Assembly (NCBI RefSeq): GCF_964340835.1
Contig: NZ_OZ204251.1
Strand: one strand, 5' to 3'
Length of the DNA: 64,000 bases
Source: Bombilactobacillus bombi
Lineage (GTDB): Bacteria; Bacillota; Bacilli; Lactobacillales; Lactobacillaceae
In this document: positions 1-8,419 of the stretch, piece by piece
Numbering within the stretch: the stretch's first letter is position 1
Layout: every line of letters starts with the position of its first letter
Program-made: the position numbers and the translations under genes
The notes under the pieces: generated by a model
What the model was told of the DNA's origin: nothing
The model's input: only the letters and a program-made list of their open reading frames with translations
Databases searched by the model: none

Positions 1-567
1 ATAAATGTTGCTGTAAAAGTAATGGAAGAAAATCACATCCATCGCTTACCAGTGATTGATGGAAAACAATTAGTCGGCTTAATTACAGCCGGCACAATTG
101 CGCAAGCTTCACCTTCAGCTGCTACTAGTTTATCTATTTATGAAGTTAATTATCTCTTTAATCAAATGACAGTTGCGCAAGTAATGACTAAAAAAGTCTT
201 AACCGTGGCTTATGATGCTTCTTTGGAAGATGCCATTTATCAAATGCGCCAACATCAAATTGGAGTTTTACCGGTCATGCAAGCTGATAATGTTGTGGGT
301 ATGATTACAAACAATGATATTTTAGATGCCTTTTTAGATATAACGAATTATTTTCAAAAATCTGAAGTTGTGCAAGTAGTGATAGAGCAGGATCACACTG
401 GTGTAATTTGGCAGATTGGTAAAATAATGACCCAAAACAAGGTAAATATCCAGACTTTAATGGTTACACGACATTTAGGAGAAATTGTAATTGAAATCCA
501 CGTCGATCCCCAAGATAAAGTTGAAGTACGACAAATATTACAACAAGCAGGATTTACTATTCGTTAA
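1..567 (+). CDS. CBS-domain protein with C-terminal ACT-like domain (5' end outside window)
   Basis: The reading frame is open from base 1, so the start lies upstream; the ATG at 22 is internal. The visible 188 residues hold the end of one CBS motif (HRLPVIDGKQLVGLIT), a second complete CBS motif (VAQVMTKKVLTVAYDAS to GMITNNDILDAFLD) and a C-terminal ACT-like fold of about 65 residues. This order matches AcuB-type proteins, where the CBS pair binds an adenine nucleotide and the ACT part is thought to sense a small ligand. The protein is soluble, with no membrane segment. The molecular target is unknown. A bidirectional terminator follows the stop. Confidence 0.85.
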   Translation: MNVAVKVMEENHIHRLPVIDGKQLVGLITAGTIAQASPSAATSLSIYEVNYLFNQMTVAQVMTKKVLTVAYDASLEDAIYQMRQHQIGVLPVMQADNVVGMITNNDILDAFLDITNYFQKSEVVQVVIEQDHTGVIWQIGKIMTQNKVNIQTLMVTRHLGEIVIEIHVDPQDKVEVRQILQQAGFTIR

Positions 568-570
568 ACA

Positions 571-607
571 AAAAAGAGGTTATGACCTAATGATCATACC
601 TCTTTTT
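571..607. terminator. Bidirectional rho-independent terminator
   Basis: AAAAAGAGGT and ACCTCTTTTT form the stem, extended by ATGA/TCAT across a one-base bulge. There are T-runs on both strands, so it can end both the CBS-protein gene (+) and the convergent GT8 gene (-). Confidence 0.85.
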
Positions 608-640
608 AGTTTGTATAATTTATCTTTAGTCTAACTATAA

Positions 641-1471
641 TTAAGGCGTGATTTGTTGTGCTTGGTGCTGATAATGCAAATATAACTCTCGAAAATTGCT
701 TTTATAAGTATGCTGCCAAGGTTTGTCTTTGCCGCAATAATGCAAAAAGACAGTATGTTGGATAACCCAAGGTAAATTATATTGGCCGCCACTGGTAGTC
801 TCATAGATGAGTTTTTTTCGAGTATCATAATTGTACAACTCATCAGGCACAGTCAAGATTTGTTTGCCATACAGATAATTAAGAATGTCTTGATCAGGCA
901 ACAAAAAAAATTTCCCCAGATTGTTAATAGTTTGAAAGATATCCTGAGAGGTCACTGTTTGGCGGATGGCTGCTAAATTCATTAACAAGACACCGGAATT
1001 ATAATAACCTTCACTTTCATAAGTATCCAAGCGTACTTTATTAAAAACTGAAGTCAAGTCAGTTAACCCAGAATGAATAGCAGCAGCGTAGAGATTGTTT
1101 TGAAAATCTAATTGATAAAATTGGGAAAAGTCATTAATACATAAAATATCAGCATCTAAATAGAGAATTCGTTGAAGATTAGTTGGCAAGTAGTTATGGG
1201 CTAACAAGCGATAATAAATAGTGAGTGGATAACGCTTAGAAGTGGGAGCTTGAGCAAATAGCTGGGCATCTTCAATCACAATAGGGAAATAACGCATCTG
1301 CAGTTGGCGGCAAAACTGGTCTAACTCTTGATTAGATAACAATGCTGGATGTTGTAAAACATAAACATCGTATTGTTGCCGAGGGGCAGAATTTTGTTTG
1401 ATGGACCATAGAGTGGTCTTTATTTGTTGAAAATAATGATCATCAATCGAAAAAAGTAAATTAATTGTCAT
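641..1471 (-). CDS. Glycosyltransferase family 8 protein
   Basis: A 276-residue GT8 glycosyltransferase (GT-A fold), predicted to transfer a hexose from a UDP-sugar to lipopolysaccharide-like, wall or protein acceptors. The start INLLFSIDDHYFQQ is the family's first strand. The DxD metal motif appears as LYLDADILCIND, and the C-terminal signature is HYCGKDKPW (HxxGxxKPW). A start at 1480 is possible, but that ATG overlaps the AAAGGATG ribosome site. The second ATG, at 1471, has proper spacing and is preferred. The gene stands alone and converges on the CBS-protein gene. The acceptor cannot be told from sequence. Confidence 0.88.
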   Translation of the reverse strand: MTINLLFSIDDHYFQQIKTTLWSIKQNSAPRQQYDVYVLQHPALLSNQELDQFCRQLQMRYFPIVIEDAQLFAQAPTSKRYPLTIYYRLLAHNYLPTNLQRILYLDADILCINDFSQFYQLDFQNNLYAAAIHSGLTDLTSVFNKVRLDTYESEGYYNSGVLLMNLAAIRQTVTSQDIFQTINNLGKFFLLPDQDILNYLYGKQILTVPDELYNYDTRKKLIYETTSGGQYNLPWVIQHTVFLHYCGKDKPWQHTYKSNFRELYLHYQHQAQQITP

Positions 1472-1535
1472 AGTTACCATCCTTTACTTAAGTTAATTGT
1501 AGCATGGAAAATGATAAAAATTTGTAATTTAATGA

Positions 1536-1564
1536 TTGACAAATCAAAAAAACAAGTATAAATT
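1536..1564 (+). promoter_or_regulatory. Promoter of the marR-MFS operon
   Basis: TTGACA at 1536-1541 and TAAATT at 1559-1564 with 17-bp spacing (an overlapping TATAAA sits at 1557). It lies directly before the operator palindrome and the marR ribosome site. Confidence 0.7.
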
Positions 1565-1574
1565 GTACGGTACT

Positions 1575-1594
1575 ATCGTTAGCTAGCTAGCGAT
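1575..1594. promoter_or_regulatory. Probable MarR operator, 20-bp near-perfect palindrome
   Basis: ATCGTTAGCTAGCTAGCGAT is symmetric except at one mirrored position pair. It sits just downstream of the -10 region and 17 bp before the marR start. This is where autorepressing MarR proteins usually bind. That this particular protein binds it is inference. Confidence 0.65.
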
Positions 1595-1611
1595 TTTAAA
1601 GGAGTGAAGTT

Positions 1612-2022
1612 ATGGTTCATGATACCGGGCGACTGCTAAAAATGGCTGCGCACCAATTAACCATCCATTTTGATCAGTTTGCACGCCAATACGATTTAAC
1701 AGGAACACAAATGTCCATTATTGATCATTTAGGACGAATACCGGGCGAAATCTTACAGCGGGATTTAGAAAAGGAATTCAACATTCGACGCTCAACAGCA
1801 ACTTTGATTTTACAGCGTATGGAAAAAAAACAACTAATTAAACGTCAAACTGCACAAACTGATGCACGGCAAAAGTCAGTTCAACTCACAGTTAAAGGAC
1901 AACAATTAGTTCAACAAATTAGCCATTATATGCAACAACAACAAACACAACTGCAGCAACACTTTACCAAAGAAGAAATAGCCATTTTTGAAAAAGTTCT
2001 GCAATATTATATGAAAGCGTAG
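1612..2022 (+). CDS. MarR-family transcriptional regulator
   Basis: A 136-residue winged-helix regulator. The HTH lies near residues 45-75 (GEILQRDLEKEFNIRRSTAT), followed by the wing region with a DAR motif (TAQTDARQKSVQLT) and C-terminal dimerisation helices. MarR proteins typically repress their own promoter and an adjacent efflux gene until a phenolic or other ligand releases them. The DHA2-type exporter starts 8 bp after the stop, so both genes are co-transcribed. The palindrome at 1575-1594 is the likely operator. GGAGTGAAG precedes the ATG. Confidence 0.9.
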   Translation: MVHDTGRLLKMAAHQLTIHFDQFARQYDLTGTQMSIIDHLGRIPGEILQRDLEKEFNIRRSTATLILQRMEKKQLIKRQTAQTDARQKSVQLTVKGQQLVQQISHYMQQQQTQLQQHFTKEEIAIFEKVLQYYMKA

Positions 2023-2029
2023 ATTACAG

Positions 2030-3421
2030 ATGACAACTAAGAAAAAAATTACAGCTCGTGTATTAGCCGCCGTGATTGCGGCTGGAATTATGTCTTTTTG
2101 TGGAGTGATTGTAGAAACTGCAATGAATATCACTTTTCCCACATTAATGAAAGAATTTCATGTTGATACAACTACCGTTCAGTGGATGACTACAGGTTGT
2201 TTATTGGTAGTTGCAATTGTTGTACCATTATCCGCCATTTTGAAAAAGAATTTCCCTACTAAAGCCATTTTTTGGGCAGCTAATTTGTTATTTATATTGG
2301 GTGCCATTATAGATGCATTAGCGCCAACCTTTTTGTTATTGTTAATTGGTCGGATGATTCAAGGTGTAGGTACTGGATTAGCTTTACCTTTAATGTTTAA
2401 TATTATTTTAGAACAAGTTCCAGCTGAAAAGATTGGCTTAATGATGGGAATTGGTTCTTTAATTACAGCGATTGCACCAGCCATTGGCCCCACTTATGGG
2501 GGATTAGTAGTGAACAGTTTAGGCTGGCGTTATATTTTTATTTTGTTATTACCAATTTTAATTGTATCTTTATTCTTGGGCTGGTTCTCAATTACTCAAG
2601 TTAGTGCTATTCACAAAACTCCTATCGATTGGCTGAGTATTGTTAGCATTATTTTATTATTTACGGGTTTAATTTTAGGATTTAGTAATTTAGGAACGGC
2701 TGCAATTTTGAGTTGGCAGGTATTAGGTGCTTGGATGATCGGAATCTTAGGTTTGTTCTTACTTTTGTATCGTAATCGTGTAGCCACCCCCATTTTAAAT
2801 TTGGGTGTTTTGAATAATTCACGTTTTACTGGTCATGTAATTAGCTTCTTTTTCTTTCAGTTATGTGGTTTAGGAATTTCCTTTATTTTGCCTAACTATA
2901 TCCAGTTAGTAAATCATCAATCAGCAACGATTGCAGGTTTGGTGGTATTACCAGGGGCTGCTTTAGGCGCTATATTGGCACCCTTTGGCGGACAGATTTT
3001 GGATCATTTTGGTGCACGCAAACCAATCTTAATGGGAACAACTTTTGCAGTTATTGCAGTCTTATTATTTACAATCTTTAGTCGCCATTTGACTTTAATT
3101 TCCATTTTGTTAATTTACTTACTTTATATGGCAGGAACTGGATTTGCCTTTGGTAATATTATGACCAGTGGTCTGCAGAATTTAACCGGCGAACAACAAG
3201 CTGACGGAAATGCGATTTTAACAACTTTGCAGCAGTTTGCAGGTGCAATGGGTACTTCTGTTGTGGCTGCGATTATTGCCCAAAGTCAAAATCAAGCCCG
3301 TGTAAGTAATGCTGTTGCTACTGCTAATGGTAGTCATAATGCATTTATAGTGTTGTTGATTTTAGCCATTTTAGAATTATTGATTTTGAGTAAAGTCATA
3401 ATCAATCATAAAGAAGTTTAA
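2030..3421 (+). CDS. MFS multidrug efflux transporter, DHA2 (14-TMS) family
   Basis: A 463-residue membrane protein with alternating hydrophobic segments along its whole length, consistent with the 14-helix DHA2 drug:H+ antiporters (EmrB/QacA/LmrB type). Family signatures include the N-terminal helix followed by NITFPTLMKEFHVDTTTVQW, the motif-A-like GRMIQGVGTGLALPL region and motif-C-like AIGPTYGGLVVNSLGWRYIF. It is coupled to marR and is expected to export a toxic compound that also releases the repressor. The substrate is unknown. Confidence 0.88.
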   Translation: MTTKKKITARVLAAVIAAGIMSFCGVIVETAMNITFPTLMKEFHVDTTTVQWMTTGCLLVVAIVVPLSAILKKNFPTKAIFWAANLLFILGAIIDALAPTFLLLLIGRMIQGVGTGLALPLMFNIILEQVPAEKIGLMMGIGSLITAIAPAIGPTYGGLVVNSLGWRYIFILLLPILIVSLFLGWFSITQVSAIHKTPIDWLSIVSIILLFTGLILGFSNLGTAAILSWQVLGAWMIGILGLFLLLYRNRVATPILNLGVLNNSRFTGHVISFFFFQLCGLGISFILPNYIQLVNHQSATIAGLVVLPGAALGAILAPFGGQILDHFGARKPILMGTTFAVIAVLLFTIFSRHLTLISILLIYLLYMAGTGFAFGNIMTSGLQNLTGEQQADGNAILTTLQQFAGAMGTSVVAAIIAQSQNQARVSNAVATANGSHNAFIVLLILAILELLILSKVIINHKEV

Positions 3422-3456
3422 TCACTGAAAAAATTTAAATAAAATAATAAAATTGC

Positions 3457-3489
3457 ACCAGCTAGCATAATTTAAACTAGCTGGTTTTT
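3457..3489 (+). terminator. Rho-independent terminator of marR-MFS
   Basis: ACCAGCTAG pairs with CTAGCTGGT across an 11-nt loop and is followed by TTTTTG. Confidence 0.85.
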
Positions 3490-3864
3490 GTTGTTATAAC
3501 AGCCTTTTACTAAACTAATTACTAATCTTTTTTAGCGTTATAAGTATAAAAATATCTCTAAGCGCACATAATTACTAAAATACAATTGAAAATGAGCTAT
3601 TTGTACGGTATATTAATTAAGGAGTGAAAAATATTAATTTTGGAGTAAGGCCTATGCTAGAACATCTTTTACAGAGTAAGCTTTTTATCGATAGATAAAT
3701 GGGTGTGGCTCAAGAAAGCGCTTTCTAAACCGGAGCGTGATTTTTTAGTGCCTTATTTTGAGAAAAACAGCTTACTAATTAAAATTTGAACAACATAGTG
3801 ATTAGTAAATATGAAATACCAATTTTAATTTGATTCACGATTTATAGTGAAAGGACTTTTATCA
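3490..3864. other. Gene-poor accessory stretch
   Basis: About 370 bp between the MFS terminator and the HTH gene. It is AT-rich and holds a candidate frameshifted small ORF (3654-3789) with GGAG upstream and a perfect 14-bp palindrome inside that ORF. No intact gene of recognisable family was found. Confidence 0.5.
3654..3789 (+). pseudogene. Candidate small ORF broken by a +1 frameshift
   Basis: ATG at 3654 follows GGAGTAAGGCCT and reads MLEHLLQSKLFIDR before a TAA. Skipping one base at about 3692 joins it to the +1 frame, which reads DKWVWLKKALSKPERDFLVP and on to a TGA at 3787. The composite product would be about 44 residues. No family is recognised. It may be a remnant of mobile DNA together with the HTH gene, or a chance ORF. 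Confidence 0.3.
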
Positions 3865-4053
3865 ATGGAAGAACCCAACGAACTACTAGGCTATTTGAAG
3901 GCCAATCATATACCGCAGTCTAAAGTGGCTGAAGCAATCGGACGCTCAATGTCTGCTACAAATCGCAAAATTAATCACCATGCAGACTTTACTCAAAGTG
4001 AAATTCGTAAATTACATTACGACCTCAAAATACCTTTAGAAATGTTGATATAG
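3865..4053 (+). CDS. Small Cro/XRE-like helix-turn-helix protein
   Basis: A 62-residue protein consisting almost wholly of an XRE/Cro-type HTH: NELLGYLKANHIPQSKVAEA, then IGRSMSATNRKINH as the recognition helix, ending LKIPLEMLI. Such small proteins resemble phage or plasmid Cro repressors. An in-frame GTG at 3847 exists, but AAAGGA at 3850-3855 is correctly spaced for the ATG at 3865. It precedes the large adhesin gene by about 100 bp with no clear terminator between, so it may regulate that gene. No other phage gene is nearby. Confidence 0.65.
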   Translation: MEEPNELLGYLKANHIPQSKVAEAIGRSMSATNRKINHHADFTQSEIRKLHYDLKIPLEMLI

Positions 4054-4150
4054 ATTCAATGAATACTTATTTAATAATTAAGGAAAGTCAGGTGAAAAGT
4101 ACTATAGATATTTAATAAAAAACTAGAATAAAATGTTCGGAGGTTTTATT

Positions 4151-7100
4151 TTGAAATTTACAAAGCCAAAATATTTAATGTTGGTGTTGACAATAGTATT
4201 AACATTAATTGGTTGTTGTCAATATTTAAATAACCCAGTGCAGGCGAAAGTGAAGCCAATTACTGTCTCTGCCAACAACGAAAATATGACAACAAATCTT
4301 CATAATTTGGTTAATCCCCAATCTACTTTAAATACCAATTCAGGCTCTTCTAATTTATATATGCCTAGTGGCCAAACTTCGTCTTTGTTGCGAACTTGGC
4401 AATGGCCTGCAGATGAAGATGAAACACATGAATTTGCTTTAGAGCCAGATCCTGAATATAAAGAACATACAGAAACTGATGATAAAGGCAATACAGTGAC
4501 TATTCCTCAAGGGTATATTGCACACGTCAAGACTGCTCATCAGTTTTTACAGGCTGTCTATGGCAACTATGGTGATGATAGAATTCCTTATCAAAACGCA
4601 CAAAGTGATCAAGGTGGTGGGTATGGAAAATACAAATCGGATATTACTAAAATTGTTTTGGAGGCTGATATTAATGTTCCTGACTTTAAAACAGAAGATC
4701 CTATTTATGTACGTAATCCAAAAACAAATAAATTGGTCGCAGTTGATTATACTACTGGACAAATTAGTGACTCTACAGCAGGTGGGAGCAATACTTACTT
4801 TCTTGTGACTCCTCGTCCTCCAAGTGAAACCAATATTACTGATTCCAATGGCACAAATAAATTTAGTCGTTTTACGATTGATGGATTGGGAAGCGATGGA
4901 AAACGCCACTATCTTAATTTAGGGCAATTCAGCATTCAAACGTGGACACCTGATGGTCAAAGAGCCAGTCAAGATATTACTGTTAAAAATATTGATGTTT
5001 ATGGTAATAGTTATTATGGGATTTTGTTTGGCGCTAATTATGATAGGAATATAACTAGAGAAACATTTGAAAATATGAACTATTATGGGGCACAATTTTC
5101 ATGGACTAATGGAAGTGCTAATATTTTTATTAAGGGAATTGTTAATGCTTATTCATTACGTGATTATAATGCACCTGATGGCAAAAAGTATATTTGTCAG
5201 ACTAATGCGAATGCTGGTGATCAACAAAATATTCAAGCAAAAGATATTACATTTGAAAAGAATTGTATATATAACGGTTATACGTATGGTGGTAATGCAA
5301 TTGAACTAAGTGGTGATGCTGGTTTAGAAGAAGGTGCGACTGTTAATTTATTTCCTCATAGAGTAGCCAATTTTGGCCCTGAAGATCCTCCTACTAATTT
5401 CTATTCTGCAGGACTCTATTTAACAGGTAGTAGGGCTGAAATTAAGATGGGGAAAGATAGTAAGCTTAATGTTATTTCTGATGGACTCCCCTTATCAGCT
5501 AAAAGAACTATTTCTACTAAAGATCCAGCTGCTGGTTATGATTATGAATATGATGTGCCACAAATGCCTGCAGGTACTACTGATGATTCAAAGGCATCAT
5601 ATACTAATGCAGCTATAGGACTTTATATGAATGGAACCAACAAAAAAAGCGGGATTTATTTTGAAAAAGATTCTAATGCAGTTATTAATATCAACAGTAC
5701 TCTTCCTTTGCAGAATAATGTTAATCTGATTACTGTTAGAGGTGGTACAGCTAATATTGGTGAAGGAGCTTTATTAGTTGAAGCTGAGAATCTTAATGTG
5801 CCAACTGCCACTTATAATTTATTAGCAATTGGTGCTGGTGCTAATGTTTATATTGGTAAAGATGGAATATTTGATTTATCTGCTCCTCATGCGCAAGGGA
5901 ATGTTAATATGGTAAATACCTTAGGTTCCGGTACTTTCAAAATCAACGTCTATCAACCAAAGTTACTTCGGATTGCCACACCAGAAGAAAATAAAAAGGC
6001 TTATTTAGTTAATGGTACTGGGGTCGTTGAAATGCACGGAGTTAAGGCCCAAGCTACAGGGCATACATGGACTTCTCAAGGTGATGGCGATGCCACAGTT
6101 AATCTAAAAACCACTCCATTTGAATATTTGAATTTACCCTTTCAAGGTACTAACTTGAGAACAGCAATAGGTCCTTTTACTGAAGCTTATCAAATGGGCG
6201 TGGAATCTAATCAGAGCTCCTTGGGAAAATTAAGTCAAACAATCCAAGATATGATTGATCCTTCTAGTAAAGGTCAATTACTACGAAGTATTCGTGAATT
6301 TGACTCTATCACTGTAACTGCTATTGATGCGGGTCCACAAATGCAAGACCAAACACCCACACTACATGGTGCTCCTTCTATTACTCCTGATCAACGGCTT
6401 ATTAAAGGAACTATAACTGATAGAGAGCAAGGTAAGCCAATTGTAAATACTGATTCACAAAATAGCAATTATAATAATCCTGATGCTCGATTGCATGTGG
6501 TGTTGAATCATAAAGATGGAACAACTGTTGATTTAGGAACAAAGACTGATGAAGAAAGAGATGTTGTTGATCCATTAGACACAGCTTTAAGTCCTAATCC
6601 GTCCAAGTTTCCTATTGCACCTGATGACTATGATTGGGGTAATCAAGAATTCCCAGCTTTATCTGCTAAAGGTAAAAAACTATATAAGGATAAGAATGAT
6701 GTTGATGCTAAAGGTTGGCAATATCTTGATAATACGGTAAAAGGTCTAGTTACTTGGGATACAGATAACGAGAATTATCAAATTGATATTGATAAGGTTC
6801 TTGAACAATATAATACCAAGAACCCAAATAATAAAATTGAGTATCTGACAGGAACCGATACAATTACTGTTACTTCAGAATATGCTTTTCAAGCTTCACA
6901 AGTATCAACTATCAAGGTGGCAACACTAAATTTGCGAATTGATAGCGATAAAGTTAAAAAGCAACGTTCTTATTATCTCTTAGGAGAAGATTTAAAGATA
7001 CCATTACAATATCAGGAAAATGCAAGTAAGGCAGATCCTACGTTAACAGTTAACAGTTGGTATTTTGCTGATCCAAATAATTTGCCAGATAAGTTGGATT

Positions 7101-8299
7101 CTAAAAAGCCGACTGCTTCTACAACTTATCCCGTGCAACAAAAGGTTACTAGCTGGACTGACTTAGACGATTGGAAAATTCCTGCTGCGAAGGCAACTAA
7201 TATTGTAGGTAAGCATACTATTAAGTTATATGGTGCTGATGATGCCAATGGTCAAAGTCCATCGTTTGATATAGATGCAAATGGTCAATTTCCACTTAAA
7301 GCTTTGGACTTTGATGAATACACCTATAATTATAATGTCTTAAATGTTCCAGGTTATACAGGAGAAAGAACCTTTAAAAAGCCTGATTTGCTGAATTATC
7401 GTAATGAGAGATCCAAAGATACACCCATTGATTGGAATGAACCATTGCCAATGGGGATTTACTATGAGCACAATATCTTCACACCTAAAAGTGACACAGC
7501 CCCCATTAGTAACTTTGAGTTTACTAGAAATGGTGACGATAAAGTGGCTATTAAAGGTAGTACGTTGGTTATTGTTGATCTTGATAATCCAACGAATACT
7601 GTTTCATTATCAAATTTTGAATATGGTAAAAATTATAACATCAGTGATCGTAGATTATCTAAGTTGGTAGATGGCAAAAGTAATCATTTTAAAAAGAATA
7701 TTCAATTCAAAATTTATACTAAAGTCCAAATTACTGATGTACCCGATATTACTTTAGGTACAATTACTTTAAGTACAGAAAATGATAATAAAAATATCAA
7801 TTTATCAACAGTTGACCTTGGTAGTATTGCTGCTCAGACTAAAGGAAGTATCCAGTTCTTACAGCTAACAGTGCCAAAGACGATTGACTATGGCAGCCAT
7901 ACTTCAATAGCTAATCAAAATGAGAAATATGAAATTGCTAATGTTGATGATGTTAAGTCCAATTTGATTTTGAATTATGATCCTAATGTTGGGAAAAGTA
8001 GTGGTATTCAAGTATATGCTCGAATTATGGATGATGAGTTTTGGGTCAATGCCTTAAGCTATAATGACGGCAAAAAAACCTCTTATATCGGTAATGATCT
8101 TGTTTTGATTTATGATAGTGGCAAGATACAAGGAGCTAATTTAGGAGATCCTGTTCATCATATCAAGTTAGCAGATGATTGGTGGAATTCAAGTGGTAAA
8201 CAAAGTAAGGGACTTTTCATGGAGACTCAAGCTCCACCTAATCCGCATATGGGACAATTTCATTCTAAGCTAGAATGGCAAGTAGTTAATAGTATTTAA
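4151..8299 (+). CDS. Large surface adhesin with pectate-lyase-like fold and WxL-like C-terminus
   Basis: A 1382-residue exported protein. The likely start is TTG at 4151, because CGGAGG lies 7 bp upstream; the ATG at 4133 precedes that ribosome site. The leader KFTKPKYLMLVLTIVLTLIG is followed by CC, giving a lipobox-like LIGC at residues 19-22, and by a second possible cleavage site VQA at 30-32. From about residue 110 the protein resembles the pectate-lyase-like adhesive (parallel beta-helix) regions of lactobacillar surface proteins, with FTIDGLG, YLNLGQFSIQTW and ITVKNIDVYGNSYYGILF. The last 180 residues (LTVPKTIDYGSHTSI to HSKLEWQVV) resemble a WxL-type wall-binding domain with weak WxL motifs. 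No LPXTG. It probably binds host or neighbour-cell surfaces. Confidence 0.75.
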   Translation: MKFTKPKYLMLVLTIVLTLIGCCQYLNNPVQAKVKPITVSANNENMTTNLHNLVNPQSTLNTNSGSSNLYMPSGQTSSLLRTWQWPADEDETHEFALEPDPEYKEHTETDDKGNTVTIPQGYIAHVKTAHQFLQAVYGNYGDDRIPYQNAQSDQGGGYGKYKSDITKIVLEADINVPDFKTEDPIYVRNPKTNKLVAVDYTTGQISDSTAGGSNTYFLVTPRPPSETNITDSNGTNKFSRFTIDGLGSDGKRHYLNLGQFSIQTWTPDGQRASQDITVKNIDVYGNSYYGILFGANYDRNITRETFENMNYYGAQFSWTNGSANIFIKGIVNAYSLRDYNAPDGKKYICQTNANAGDQQNIQAKDITFEKNCIYNGYTYGGNAIELSGDAGLEEGATVNLFPHRVANFGPEDPPTNFYSAGLYLTGSRAEIKMGKDSKLNVISDGLPLSAKRTISTKDPAAGYDYEYDVPQMPAGTTDDSKASYTNAAIGLYMNGTNKKSGIYFEKDSNAVININSTLPLQNNVNLITVRGGTANIGEGALLVEAENLNVPTATYNLLAIGAGANVYIGKDGIFDLSAPHAQGNVNMVNTLGSGTFKINVYQPKLLRIATPEENKKAYLVNGTGVVEMHGVKAQATGHTWTSQGDGDATVNLKTTPFEYLNLPFQGTNLRTAIGPFTEAYQMGVESNQSSLGKLSQTIQDMIDPSSKGQLLRSIREFDSITVTAIDAGPQMQDQTPTLHGAPSITPDQRLIKGTITDREQGKPIVNTDSQNSNYNNPDARLHVVLNHKDGTTVDLGTKTDEERDVVDPLDTALSPNPSKFPIAPDDYDWGNQEFPALSAKGKKLYKDKNDVDAKGWQYLDNTVKGLVTWDTDNENYQIDIDKVLEQYNTKNPNNKIEYLTGTDTITVTSEYAFQASQVSTIKVATLNLRIDSDKVKKQRSYYLLGEDLKIPLQYQENASKADPTLTVNSWYFADPNNLPDKLDSKKPTASTTYPVQQKVTSWTDLDDWKIPAAKATNIVGKHTIKLYGADDANGQSPSFDIDANGQFPLKALDFDEYTYNYNVLNVPGYTGERTFKKPDLLNYRNERSKDTPIDWNEPLPMGIYYEHNIFTPKSDTAPISNFEFTRNGDDKVAIKGSTLVIVDLDNPTNTVSLSNFEYGKNYNISDRRLSKLVDGKSNHFKKNIQFKIYTKVQITDVPDITLGTITLSTENDNKNINLSTVDLGSIAAQTKGSIQFLQLTVPKTIDYGSHTSIANQNEKYEIANVDDVKSNLILNYDPNVGKSSGIQVYARIMDDEFWVNALSYNDGKKTSYIGNDLVLIYDSGKIQGANLGDPVHHIKLADDWWNSSGKQSKGLFMETQAPPNPHMGQFHSKLEWQVVNSI

Positions 8300-8311
8300 T
8301 GAGACTTATAT

Positions 8312-8348
8312 AAAAAGCATTGATATACAAAAATATCAATGCTTTTTT
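8312..8348 (+). terminator. Terminator of the adhesin gene
   Basis: AAAAAGCATTGATA and TATCAATGCTTTTTT form a 14-bp stem with an 8-nt loop. Confidence 0.9.
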
Positions 8349-8365
8349 ATTTGTAATAATTATAA

Positions 8366-8399
8366 GAAAAACCGCTCGACCATTTTGGCCTAACGGTTT
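8366..8399 (-). terminator. Terminator of asnB
   Basis: On the minus strand, AAACCGTTAGGCC pairs with GGTCGAGCGGTTT (one mismatch and some wobble) and is followed by a T-run. Confidence 0.65.
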
Positions 8400-8419
8400 C
8401 GGAGATTAATCTAATTATT

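Noticed and set aside
3713..3726. The palindrome AGAAAGCGCTTTCT as a catabolite (cre) site
   Set aside because: The core fits, but the outer bases are exchanged relative to the consensus and no promoter is adjacent. It is kept only as a palindrome.
4133..4150. ATG at 4133 as the adhesin start
   Set aside because: The strong CGGAGG site lies after this ATG and is spaced for the TTG at 4151, where the signal peptide begins.
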